Source of the DNA: Adiantum capillus-veneris
Taxonomy: Eukaryota > Streptophyta > Polypodiopsida > Polypodiales > Pteridaceae
DNA: 62,000 nt
Assembly (NCBI GenBank): GCA_014529385.2
Contig: CM043953.1
Span: 113,005,549 to 113,067,548 of the forward strand
Direction: 5' to 3'
Position 1 is the stretch's first letter; each line of letters starts with the position of its first letter. Below, piece by piece: positions 1 through 10,515 of this stretch. The translations under genes and the position numbers were made by a program. The notes beneath the pieces were generated by a model that was given only the letters and a program-made list of their open reading frames with translations, had not been told where the DNA came from and did not search any database.

Positions 1-190
1 GACCACATCAATGAATATACATTGTAATCCTCCAAGCCGTTAATCCTTTGTGTATCATGCTCCCAAGTTTCAACAAGAAGTACAACATCGGCTTTTCTTT
101 CTATTTCATCGATGCCAACCCTCGCATTCCATGGGTATCCATTACAATTACAAAAGCATATTTTCAATTGTAACTCGGTCTCATATGTCA
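1..190 (-). pseudogene. LINE ORF2 endonuclease domain, N-terminal fragment
   Basis: Read on the minus strand, this edge of the window is open and resembles the start of the apurinic endonuclease domain of a non-LTR retrotransposon. It has a FCNCNG segment where LINE endonucleases carry their N-x-x-G strand, followed by ADVVLLVETW, which matches the usual aDvvlLqEtw strand with its catalytic Glu. The rest of ORF2 would lie beyond the left edge. It directly follows the ORF1-like remains at 347-1122 on the same strand, the normal LINE order. The domain call rests on motifs read by eye. No start codon is needed because only a fragment is visible. Confidence 0.6.
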
Positions 191-346
191 CGCATCCCTA
201 TTTGCTCGAGGGACTTGCCTCCTCCTTCGGCACATTTTCTTCATGAGAGATCTCCTTGTTTTTATTATTCTTTTTCTCATATGCTTTGCGACGCATATTT
301 TGTTGCTTAATAGTGCGATCTTCACATACAAAAAAATTTGTATCCC

Positions 347-1122
347 TCAAATAGATCTAAATACTATCAAGGATAATCTTTTACTTGGTCTCATCCGGCA
401 CGAGCGAGGAGCTCCTTGCTTCCCCACTCTATGTGCTCCATAGACCATAACTCCGAACATGCCAAAGTGGATTTTGAAGAAATCTTCAATAACAATGGCA
501 AGAGAAGGAGGTGTCTCTAACTTCTCTTTGGGAATTCCATGAATAACAATGGTCTTGGAATGTCGCTCCCGTTCCTTCGACTCCTCCACATCCACATTCT
601 CAACATTCTTTGTGTGAACCATAGCTTGCATGAGTGAGGAATTAGAAACCACATGCTACCACATACATCATCCCAAGACTTGTTTGTGCATACATTTTTC
701 ATGTCTCATACATCCCGGCTCATAGTGTCAAATTTCTCCTCTTTCAATACATGGTCATGCTCTACTTTACTCATCCGCTCCTTCAAAGCATTCAAGTCTA
801 GAAGAGAGCATTTACATCCCTTGACTTCCTCTTCAAGTTGCATCAAATGTGTTGTTTGTATCTCAAGTGTCCTCTTGAGATTCTCATTCTCAACCACAAG
901 TACCCTTAGTGTGCCATTCTCCATTGCAAGTGCTCGTAAGTTCTCGCCTTGTTTGTTTACGGTCTCTTGCAATGATACCAAGTACACCATGATCATGGTT
1001 TCCGATGTCGTTGGTTGGGTGGTTGTGTTGCTATCTCCACACTTAGAAGACTTTGGATCATTTTCCGCAATGGTTGTGGACCTTGTTGAAGAAGAAGAAC
1101 GCTTGCGAGTGCTGGAAGACAT
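347..1122 (-). pseudogene. LINE ORF1-like protein (coiled coil plus RRM-like), broken
   Basis: The ORF starting at 1122 begins with a Ser/Arg-rich tail (MSSSTRKRSSSSTRS). A heptad-rich segment follows (LVVENENLKRTLEIQ, MQLEEEV) that should form a coiled coil. A stop lies at 706-708. A shifted frame then continues from 652 to 347 and contains KTIVIHGIPKEKLETP and YGAHRVGKQ. These resemble the RRM-type domain of LINE ORF1 proteins, which bind the element RNA as trimers. The order coiled coil, RRM, then endonuclease at 1-190 fits a LINE 5' half. The gene is dead: at least one stop and one frameshift separate the halves. The family assignment is inferred from architecture. Confidence 0.6.
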
Positions 1123-1297
1123 TGTATGTAAAATAAGAGATGAGAGTCAATTTTCTTGAACCTGTTCACTTTGGAAATGCTACTACAAAAATTCCTTCCA
1201 TAACTCTGAATTTTTTTGTCTTAACATCAATGCGTAGAGGGCTTCTTGCTCTTCGATAGAGGCTATAGATCACCCAAATCGGAGTTCGGATGAAGGG

Positions 1298-1344
<47 letters not shown>

Positions 1345-1420
1345 TTGATCAATGCCAACGAGCAAGAACAACAAGAACCTCTCAACGTACAGTTTTGGAG
1401 GGGGTTTTTGGGGAGGTAAA
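1123..1420 (-). other. Probable LINE 5' untranslated region
   Basis: This stretch lies upstream of the LINE ORF1 start and contains no credible gene. It includes the GA tract described separately. The 5' end of the LINE cannot be fixed because no target duplication is visible. Confidence 0.35.
1301..1341. repeat. (GA)n microsatellite
   Basis: An uninterrupted GA dinucleotide run of about 40 bp lies in the presumed leader of the LINE. Confidence 0.95.
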
Positions 1421-1799
1421 ACGATGCTAGTGGTTATAAGCTGAAAACACCATATTAGACAAAATGGGAAATTCTCAATAAATTGGGAATCTTAAACATT
1501 GACCCATCCCACTTAGAATGGGAAAAATCTCACTCATTTTGGGAAAATGAGTGTTCAATACTTGTTTCAATCACTTGTAGACTGCTTTTTAATGTATAAA
1601 AGATCCCACATCTCATAAGGTATGTGGTGTTGATACCTTAATTAGCACAAACATCATAACAAGAGTCTTAAGCTCATGTTGTACACAAACTTTGTTAAAA
1701 ATGAATTGAAAATGGATTAGACAATTACATAAGATGGCTTAAATTTAAAGCATTGTTTAACAGTGCACACTTCTCAACGGCCTAGACAAATCCATGATA
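1421..1799. other. No gene seen
   Basis: AT-rich sequence between the LINE leader and the DUF7869-like pseudogene. I see no open frame, tRNA-like fold or repeat structure here. Confidence 0.6.
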
Positions 1800-3955
1800 A
1801 TAATCTTATCCTTCTTTGAGAACATTCATGCTTTGTTGAGCCTTTTCAAAATCTTGCTTTGGGATCTTCACTCTGTTTGGATTCTTTGGTTGCCCCCTTC
1901 TCACCCACAAGAAGACAACTTCATCCAGATCCTCCCATACTTGTGGATCTCTCACATTAGGTCCCCAATGCTTATCCCAAAACTTTTAATAGACTTCAGC
2001 GCCACTCATACTCTTCTTCTTGCACATTGGTGCCCAATATTGAATGAGGACCTTCCTAAATTTAGTTGAATTAGGATCAACATCAATGTCTAATTGAGAA
2101 ACACCTAGCCATATTGGGTATACTACATCAGAAGGTCGTACCAATATGAAGTCCCCGTTTTTGACATCAATCCATGGTCCTTGGGTCTTTGTTTTTTTGG
2201 AGCACAATAATGGTCATTGTACTCCTCATAGACCTCAAACTTAGAATCCTCTTCCATCTCCAAAGTCACCACATAATGAGTTCCTTTTGATAGTGGCCAG
2301 AATCTTTCATACACACATGCATTTGGCACAGCGGGTTTTTGCAACTCCATGACCATTTTCTTCCAATACTCAATCACAGGACTGATATGATTTTCATAAC
2401 TTGACCTAGAACCCTTGATGCCCACCCATTTCTGCCAATATCTTATGCACTCATTCATCCCTCAAACCACTTGGAGATCATCCTTGACAAAATTTGCTAA
2501 TTCCAAGACTATTGGTGACCCTTGAGGAAGCATAGCCTTCCTTGTATCATCCCTCTCCCATAGCTCTATCCCTCCCTGTGTCACTTTCCAATCAGGCATC
2601 TTTGGGTGTACTTTGTATTGCATGACAGGTACATCATCTTGCATAAAAAATCGAAATTGCAATTGTTTTGAGTGCACCACTAGAGCATCTAGACCATCAC
2701 ATAGATATCCATCCACAAAGATCTTCAAGCCAGGCACTAGCCTAAGCAAAAATGGTGTTGGTAATGACTTCTCACATTGATGAAAAATTCTCATCAAATG
2801 AGGGAACATGAAGGAACCGTTATTTCTCAAGATTTCTAAGAACTTGCTAAACATGGCATCTATGTATTCATGTGTGTGCTCCACCATTAAGAAACCCAAT
2901 TGCACAATCTTGAAGACACCACGAGCTACAAGTAACGAGAGATATGCAAACATATATCTATTCTTATTTTTAGTTTCACAATGCAATAGCAAGCTCTCAG
3001 GTACTGTTTTGAAAGCTCTCTAGGTTTGTACATGACCTTCACATTGGGGTGGTTGCATACCTTCATTAGTGTTGTTTGACATCTCTGCATGAAGGATTTT
3101 CTAGATGTTCTCATTGACTAAATCTCTCAAAGCATTGAGACCATTCCTTTGAAACAAAGCATCAAACAAGCTATTGCCACCCGTTTGTCCAAGATTCCGT
3201 TCTCCCAAGTCACCCAAGTCATGTTTATTGCTCCTTTCCAAGTTGTGCAAGCAAAGACAAAGAGATCCAATTATTTCATTTGGATCAAAGGGCCACAAAC
3301 TTGTCAATGCAAAGTCACCATATCTGCCATCACCATGCCCATTAGTCATCATGCCAATCAAGGACACTTGTAGCTGCCATGAGTTGTCCACGCCCTTTGT
3401 CTTAGTCTTCAATCAAGGAATTGCTTCTTTTTTTGGTCCATTTTGTTATGGATGATGCATACATATTGATTGGGAGACATCTTTGAGTACTTGTGCCACC
3501 CATAGTACAAGTTTTTGAAACTCTGTTGTTGCTTCATGTGTTTCCTCTGCTTCTCTATGATCTTGTTGCGCTCTTCCTAAGACTTTGTAGCACCCAATTG
3601 TAATTTAATTCCACTACACAAGCTACACTTAGAGAATTCACTTGACTTTGACAATGACACATGCTTGAACTCATTGCTCCATATCCTATTGAATGTAGAT
3701 GGCAGTAAGCTCTTACATCCTCAGCCTACAAACTTGGCATTGACTTCTCCAAGGATGTTAGCCTGTTTGTACATCTGTGGTATTACAAGTAAGGTCTCCC
3801 TAGTACCATCTGCTATTATTCTACTCTTGTGAGTCATCTATTCTAAATTGTTCTTGACAAAACCTCGCTAGCTTTTCCCATTCCAGCATGATCCCTTGAA
3901 CTTGCCACATGTCCAGTGCTCCCATGCAAGAATACTTGTGCTCTTGCTTCAAACT
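1800..3955 (-). pseudogene. DUF7869-like gene, C-terminal two thirds, decayed
   Basis: Pieces in several minus-strand frames line up in the order of a plant, animal and oomycete protein family that I recall as DUF7869, often found in transposon-like loci. From right to left they are: STFNRIWSNEFKHVSLSK with a Cys pair near 3650; YYGWHKYSKMSPNQY near 3500; ETKNKNRYMFAYLSLLV and LGFLMVEHTHEYIDAMFSK near 2850-2990; VDGYLCDGLDALVVHSKQLQ near 2700; and a tail with LVRPSDVVYPIWLG and QYWAP near 2050-2150. Several frameshifts and stops separate the blocks, so it is not functional. The 5' third lies at 25016-25711, split off by insertion of element A. Function is unknown; a transposase role is only inference. 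Confidence 0.65.
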
Positions 3956-3961
3956 ATTTCT
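3956..3961. repeat. Target-site duplication of element A, left copy
   Basis: ATTTCT stands immediately before the left LTR of element A. The same six bases follow the right LTR at 25010-25015. LTR retrotransposons usually duplicate 4-6 bp. Confidence 0.85.
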
Positions 3962-5591
3962 TGTAATGAAATTGGCCTATTTAATTTGAGAGTAGCGGAA
4001 ATTAATGAGAGTACTTTTGAGAAATGACTTTGTGAGCATAGCGGGTGAACATAATTGAAGATAGAAACATAATCATAGAAATTAGTTAATTTGGCATGAA
4101 CAATACTTTTTCAAGAGAGAGAATTTAGAGAACATGACAACAGTTGAGGACCGGATTTATGTGGAGCCAGTCCCCCCTCCAATAGGCATTTGTATTATGA
4201 TTTCTCCCATTAAGAGAGACTTGTTACAATACAATCTTTGTGTTCCTTGTGACCTAGGTGATGCAATGAAGATGGAAAGCTTCATGCATCACAAACATAA
4301 CATAAACTTGAAGAAATCTTTAACTATCCCAAGCCTCAGTCCCAAGACCTCAAACACCTTCGAAGGTGGAGAGAGCTAGCAGGGAATGAGGGTAGCGGAG
4401 AGGAAGAAGAAACATTTCGTAGGAGAAATAATTAGTTCCTCACTTATCATAACTCTTGTTGCTAGCATACATAATAGCATAGTAATGAAGAAGAAGGAGA
4501 TGGCAAGCTTAAGCATTGAAGCATGGCTCTTGGTTGGATTTTCACTCCATATCCAAGAGTGTTGGTGTAGGCTCTCAACCTCTACTTGCTTGGAGAAGGA
4601 GAGGGAGCTCTTGCACTTTGCATAGCACACAATGAGAGTGTTTGTGAGTGTGTGTGGGTGAGTATACCCCCTAAGCAACCCCCTAGCTTGCTTGGGTTGA
4701 CCCCCCCTTGTAGCTCATGCTTGAAGCTCATTGGACCCCTCCAAGCCTAGCCAATCACAAGCAGGAGGCAATACAAGCAGCAAGGGTAGCCTTGAGACCA
4801 GTGTCCCCCTTTCCCCTTTGAGAGAGAGGCTAGATAAATGCTAAATCAATTAATTAAATCTCCTAAATTATAATTGGACCCCTTGGGTGGCCAACCAATA
4901 GGCTTCAGGCACACCATGATGGCAACATGAGGAGGAACTTGACAAGTGTCCCTTTTGCTTTCTTTGTACCATGCATGCCTTGTGTGAGTGTGTGGGTGTT
5001 CTCTCTCTTCCCCCCTCATGTAGGACTCGCCCCCTCCTTGTAGGGATTAAATTTTTGACTTTTTGACACATCTAGCCCCTCATGCATAGGCCCAGTTCCC
5101 ACCACAAGCTTGGCTCATAAGCACTTTAAGCTTGGGCTGGGTTCTCACCTCAAGTGCAACCCTAGCATCTCAAGCATGTCAAGCACCTCAAGCATCTCAA
5201 TAATTAAGCATCTCAATAATTAAGCATCTCAAGCACCTCAAGCACCTTATTCATCAAGCATGACAAGTAGGAAAAGCATCTCGAGCTGGGTCGGGTTCCC
5301 GGGCCTCAAGCTTAGGCCTAGCTTACCTAGGTCAAAGGCCTTTTACACACATTATTGGAGGTCTTCAATGAAGCTAACCCTAAGGTCTTATGCTCCATTT
5401 GTTAGCATTGCTCTTTGATAGACCATCTCTCATTTGGGCCCCTTTACCATTGGCCCCGTGTTGAGATAGATCTATAAGCACATGTCTATATCTTAACACT
5501 TGTTCCCGTTTATTCTCCCACATTAAGTGATCAATTTAATATGAGAAAATCATTTGGGTTGGTTAGATATTAGATATTATATTTCATGACA
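3962..5591 (-). repeat. Element A 3' LTR
   Basis: The 1630-bp repeat matches 23400-25009 closely, with scattered substitutions and small indels. It begins TGTAATGAAATTGG and ends CATGACA on the plus strand. A run of AAGCATCTCA/AAGCACCTCA-type minisatellite units near 5165-5285 differs in copy number from the other LTR. Short ORFs inside it are probably meaningless, since LTR similarity alone explains their conservation. Confidence 0.9.
5165..5285. repeat. Short-unit minisatellite in element A LTR
   Basis: Repeated variants of CTCAAGCA and CTCAATAATTAAGCAT occur here. The matching stretch of the other LTR (about 24600-24725) has a different number and order of units, as expected from replication slippage after insertion. 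Confidence 0.75.
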
Positions 5592-5605
5592 TTACCTCTC
5601 TCTTT
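5592..5605 (-). promoter_or_regulatory. Element A polypurine tract
   Basis: On the minus strand AAAGAGAGAGGTAA directly precedes the 3' LTR. This is where plus-strand DNA synthesis would be primed. Confidence 0.7.
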
Positions 5606-5950
5606 AAATCATAGTCGTCCTCGACTATGAGGTAGAAGAGATAAAGCCTTAGTCATTAGTCAATTTTACTTAGCGGGTAGAGGATCCCTTTTTACCCTAC
5701 GAAATCTTTCCAAGATGGATGATTAATCCATTTGGTGCTTGGGAGACATAGCTGCTGCAAGCATGTCTGCTCTTTAATCCATTTCATTCTCCAAAAGTAG
5801 AGTGACAAATTCTACTTGGTGTTTGAGAGACGTCGTCATCACAAACATGATACTAAGCATGCATACTAGGTAAATTTGTGCACAATTTAAAAGAGGACTA
5901 GTCTTATAAGACAAAAACATGAGTCATTTAAAAGAAATTTGTACATTTTC

Positions 5951-7365
5951 TTACTCTAATGTAACATTGTAAGCATTGACAAGGTTCATACTATCCTTAA
6001 GCTGTATTCCTTGCATCCATCTAGCATCTTCAAAAGGATAATTTTTGAACTTAATAAGATACCGTCGGTAATCTTACCATGTCGTAGTACCTTGTATTCA
6101 TGTCGAAGAACAGCTTTGGGTTGTAGCACCTCTTCTTGGTCTTCAACTTCGGGAGGGTCTTCAATAATTGGTTCAGTTGGTGGCTCTCCTTTGTAGGGCT
6201 TAAGTAGGCTTACATGAAAGGCATTGTGTATGAGCCAATGGTTGGGCAACTTGAGTTGATACGCCGTCTCATTGATGGACTTCAAGATTTGGAAAGGACC
6301 ATAGTATCTTTTTGTTAGTTTAGCATAATACTTTTGATGGCCCGTAGGATTTTTGCTCGTCATTTTCCTTAATCGAGTCTTAGGAAACTTGAGTAAGACC
6401 CAATCATTTTGTTTGAACATTAAGGCTCTTCTGTGCTTATCAGCAGAAGTAGCTTTTTGCCTTTGTTGAGAGATGGATATATCCTCCTTAATCTTTTGAA
6501 AAGATTCTTGTAGGTCACGGCTATACTCATCGGCGGCGGCGAAGATCTTCCCATGTACCTTGAGTAGCAAGGGACTTTTAGGTCTTTCCTCAATGATCTC
6601 AAAAGGTGATTTTCTCGTAGAAGTATGTACAGTATTATTGTATGCATACTCTACAAGAGGTAAGTACTTTTCCCATTGTGAGCGTTGATCTACTTCGGTA
6701 ACATAAGTCTTGAGTAGATCGAGTATCGTAAGATTGGCTATCTCACTTTGGCCATCCGTTTGTGGGTGATAGGCCGAAGAGAAATTCAATCTTGTTCCTA
6801 GCTTTTCAAAGAGACCTTTCCAGAAATTACTAGTCATTCTAGGATCTCTATCTGACACGATGGATGTGGGTAATCCATGGTGTTTGAAAATTTGAGATAT
6901 GAAGAGAGTTGCCATTTGATGTGCCTTAATAGTCTTTTTGACAGGAATAAAATGTGCTTGCTTGCTAAACCTGTCAACTATTTTCCATATTTTTGTATTC
7001 CCATGGATAGACTTGGGTAATCCAAAGATGAAATCCATGGCTATACTGTCCCATGGTGAATTTTGGATAGGAAATGGCTGGAGTAATCCAGGTTGCTTCC
7101 CTCTATCATACTTGGTCTTTTGGCATACTACACATTTTGAAACATACTCTTGTATGTCCACTTTCATGGTATGCCAATAGAAGTACATCTCTACTCCTCG
7201 AAGAGTAGGTTGAATACCTCTATGCCCTGCATATGGAGGAGCATGGTATTCATACATAACTTTCTCACGAAGGGAATGGGTAACACATAGCCTATTGTCG
7301 TGGAGAAGATAACCATCCTGCAAGGTGAATGGTTCCTCTTTCTTCCCCAAAGCAAGGGCTGACAT
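5951..7365 (-). pseudogene. Element A integrase with C-terminal chromodomain
   Basis: The minus-strand frame is open from inside the solo LTR at 7431 down to 5986; the element's own sequence starts at 7365. It shows an HHCC zinc finger (HRGIQPTLRG then CVVCQKTK), and a DDE core with MDFIFGLPK, SIVSDRDPRM and TDGQSEIAN carrying the two Asp and the Glu. A GPFQILKSINETAYQLKLP integrase tail follows, then a chromodomain. A one-base shift inside the chromodomain moves the natural ending into another frame (YLIKFKNYPFEDARWMQG), which stops at 5951. The upstream part is cut from RNase H by the solo LTR. In life it would insert the cDNA, with the chromodomain guiding it to chromatin. Confidence 0.9.
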
Positions 7366-9078
7366 TGATAGCCGTTTTTTGGCTCTCTGTGATTGCCATA
7401 GTGAGTTATCCCCCCCTATCAAATCACTCAAACACTGTGGTTACCCTCACCCTTTCACTATATATAGGTGCGTGTGAGTTAGGGGACTTTTCCCATATCT
7501 CCTTACTGAAATAAAAAACCCTCAATTAGCTAGGCATTGGGCTAGTTGAGCCAAAAATAAAAATTAAAAAAAAATAAGTATATTATGGCCCATGCATATG
7601 TAAATATTTCTTTGTATATAGGGCCTAAATAAAAGATTTTTTCATAATTATTTTGGTATTTACTTAAATATTTCTACCTAGGTGTGTGTTATTTATGCTA
7701 TGTACATTGCCTCACCATTACCACAATTTTTCTTACCATTTTTCATACTCTTTATTCCATATAGAAATATTTTCATGTAAGCTTCTCTTATATTTGGTGT
7801 AACTCCACCCCAACAAAAATCCAAAAAAACTAGTTTTATTTATGTGTATATTTTTTCACTATTGTGATTTTTCCCTTCCTACATCTATTTTGTTTTTTTT
7901 CTAAAAAATTAGAACACCAAAAATATTTATCTTTTTATGGTAGCCTCATAATGAGAGAGATTTCTTTTGACCCCTTTATATTTTTTCCACTTATATTATT
8001 TATATTTGACATGTACATATTTTTTTAGACCCCTCAATATTTGATTTTCTTAGTTGTACTATTCAATTATATCATGATCTCAACAATATCTTCAATTATA
8101 GACCTACCAAATAAGGTCAAGGGTAGGCGGCATGCATACATGCACTATGGAGGGCTCACTCTTGGAGGTATTCAAAAGAATCATCCAAAGAAGGACCCCA
8201 CAATGGCCTTGTGCAGTGGAAAAAACCGATCGGTTTTGCTGAATTTTTAAAGTTCACTTGCTCTCCGAATTTGAAAAGGTGATACAAACAAAAGTTGTAG
8301 CTCGTGGGCTGAACTTTTGCCTCAAATTTTTTCATATTTTTTTGAGCTACGAGATGTGATCTATGATTTTATTAGTGGACCTCAGTTTTCCCATGCTATG
8401 CAGCCACACTCTCTCTTCCACTTTATCATTTTCCTCTTTCACACACACTTCTCCACTCATCATCCCCACCTCTCTCACCACTCCTCTCTGCACCCTACTC
8501 ACCTTCTCCTCAACCTTGAAGAATAAGAGAACCCATGGTGAACTCATACCTCCCACACACAATTCCATTCCAAAATTGACCACCTAGTCTCATTTTTCCT
8601 CCTCCAAATTACCCATATCTATCAAAAAAACCACAAAATTCAGCCTCTTCTGTTAAAAGACAGCATCATGGTGGTTGATTACTGAGCTTCAATTTACTTG
8701 TCTCTCAAGGAAGGTCAAGAGTGGAGAAAAAATGTACCGTCAAAGATAGTGGACCGTCAACAAGCGTCAAAATTGGCCCTACTCAAGACACTTGGAGCAT
8801 CAACCTTGTAAGAAATCCACCTTTTCTTACCTCTTAAGAGTTTATCTTCCTTATTTGTATCCTACATGGATACTCCCATTGTAAATATCCAATTCCATTT
8901 GTAAATTAATACTAACTCTACTAACACTAACCCACTATGAAAAGTCCTATCACCTCCATTTCTCTCCTCTCTCTTTCCCCACCAACTTCTTGATAATTCC
9001 AAGCAAAAGAAATTAGATAAATTGTTGAAAATCTAACCCAACCATGGTTAGAGGAGTAACCCTAGCCTTCAAAATTTC

Positions 9079-9087
9079 TATAAAAGG
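9079..9087 (+). promoter_or_regulatory. LTR TATA box
   Basis: TATAAAAGG lies in the solo LTR ahead of a GC-richer transcribed region. The same box is present in the related LTRs. It is the likely core promoter. Confidence 0.6.
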
Positions 9088-9746
9088 AGGGTGTAGCTAG
9101 CACAAAAAGGGGGGAGCCATAAGCAAGAGCACTATGCTATAGCTTGAGAAGCCAAGCTCAACCTCTCTAGAAGGAGCTCTTGAGTGGAAGCTCATTGTCT
9201 TATCCATGTGCATGTGTTGTAATAGGGGATTAGCAAGGGAACTCTATGCCATTGTAAGAGAGAGAGTGATCATTCAATTGAGAGTAGGAAATCTATCATT
9301 TCTCCTACTAGTGTAAGCCCAACATTTGTTGAATCAAGGAGGGTGGATTTGGACTAAGCTTGGATACTTTGTCTCCCTTCCAACGTGAAGTAATGGACAA
9401 CAATGATGTGTAAGTGTCTTGGTGTTTTTTGTTAAGTTCTTGATAGCTTGTCTCTGGTGTTTTCATCAATCTAGCCATAAATCCCACATACTGTAAGAGG
9501 GCGACAGGGTGGAGAGGACTCCCCTGGCCTTAAGACAGTGATTGGGGTGGCTTTTCTTGTGATGTGTTGTGGTGAAATTTACGCAAGCTATGTTGAACAA
9601 ATACTAATCTCACTTTGATTTGTCATGACAGATTTGTAAGAAGGTATTAATGCGACAAGCACCCCCTCTCCCTTCTCTCTCTTTCTTACATATATATATT
9701 TATGTTTGCTTGATCATTAACGATACACTTCAAAGCAGCCCGAGCA

Positions 9747-9750
<4 letters not shown>

Positions 9751-9829
<79 letters not shown>
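9751..9829. repeat. (CT)n microsatellite in solo LTR
   Basis: About 79 bp of pure CT repeat. It lies at the same relative place in the U5 part of the element C LTR and of LTR H. Confidence 0.97.
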
Positions 9830-9832
<3 letters not shown>

Positions 9833-9924
9833 TTTTAGTGTGTGAGAGTGTTCCATTGGTGTTAGGGTTAGTGTAAATTCCTTGCTTGTTTGTGGGTTGC
9901 TCTAACAATTCTCCTCTTTTGCGT

Positions 9925-9946
9925 CCTAGTTCGCTCTTAAACTAGG
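9925..9946 (+). other. Conserved short stem-loop in LTR
   Basis: CCTAGT and ACTAGG can pair across a 10-base loop, followed by TGGTGCC. The same hairpin is kept at 19488-19510 (minus) and 59061-59085 (plus), with different loop sequences. Its role is unknown. Confidence 0.55.
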
Positions 9947-10091
9947 TGGTGCCCCTTGTGTAGTTGGGATTTGGCTGGGGGTTTGTTGTTTTGGTTTGTG
10001 TTGTGTTGTGCCCCAGCCCCATTGAGCACCACGGGATCCTTGAAGGCTGTCTAGAGGTTGCTCTTCTTGTTGCCCACCCCGGACTGCCTCA

Positions 10092-10515
10092 ACATCATGT
10101 CTCTAAAGTCAGGGTCAGTAGCATACTCATCTATCATAGAGGATAGATCATTGTGAGTAGCTATAGACACCGCATTAACTTTGGGTCGTCGTGAAAGTGC
10201 ATCGGCCACTTGATTGTGCTTACCAACTATGTGAGCAATATGGAAATTAAATTGCGAAAGAAAATTTGCCCACCTCATTTGTTTGTCGGAAAGCTTGGTT
10301 TGCGTCATGAAATACTTGAGACTTTGGTGCTCGGTTCGTAGGATAAATAGAGTCCCCAATAGGTAGTGCTTCCATGTGTCTAGGGCATGTAGAACAGCTA
10401 AAAGCTCTTTCTCATAAATGCCCAAGACTCGCTCATCAATATTGAGCCTTCGGCTCTCATATGCTATGGCATGCCCTTCTTGAAGCAAAACTGCTCCAAG
10501 GAAATCACCACAAGC
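10092..10515 (-). pseudogene. Element A RNase H fragment
   Basis: The frame contains GAVLLQEGHAIAYESRRL, EKELLAVLHALDTWKHYLLG, TEHQSLKYFM and KHNQVADALSRR. This is the RNase H domain that follows reverse transcriptase in gypsy elements and digests the RNA template. The downstream end runs into the solo LTR at 10091. The upstream end stops abruptly at 10515, where the truncated LTR of element C begins. The missing reverse transcriptase is not found elsewhere in A. Confidence 0.88.

Larger units (their letters stand above)
7366..10091 (+). mobile_element. Solo Tat-type LTR inserted in element A
   Basis: A 2726-bp LTR begins TGATAGCC and ends CTGCCTCA, and is the same family as the LTRs of element C (there in reverse orientation). 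It is flanked by ACAT (7362-7365 and 10092-10095), and possibly by a 5-bp duplication with one mismatch. Removing it restores the element A frame across RDMM-SALALG. Element E at about 27320 shows the same site without the insertion. No internal coding sequence lies next to it, so it is a solo LTR, presumably left by LTR-LTR recombination. Confidence 0.88.

Noticed and set aside
653-1159. 168-codon plus-strand frame
   Set aside because: It is the antisense of the LINE ORF1-like frame, which has the meaningful coiled-coil and RRM motifs.
2808-3455. Plus-strand frames of 71-93 codons
   Set aside because: They are antisense shadows of the DUF7869-like pseudogene.
4376-4678. 100-codon frame repeated at 23814-24116
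   Set aside because: It lies inside the two LTRs of element A and overlaps an open frame on the other strand. I found no protein motif.
9650-9908. Frames made of Ser-Leu or Arg-Glu repeats
   Set aside because: These are translations of CT/GA microsatellites (also at 19400-19630 and 58900-59200).
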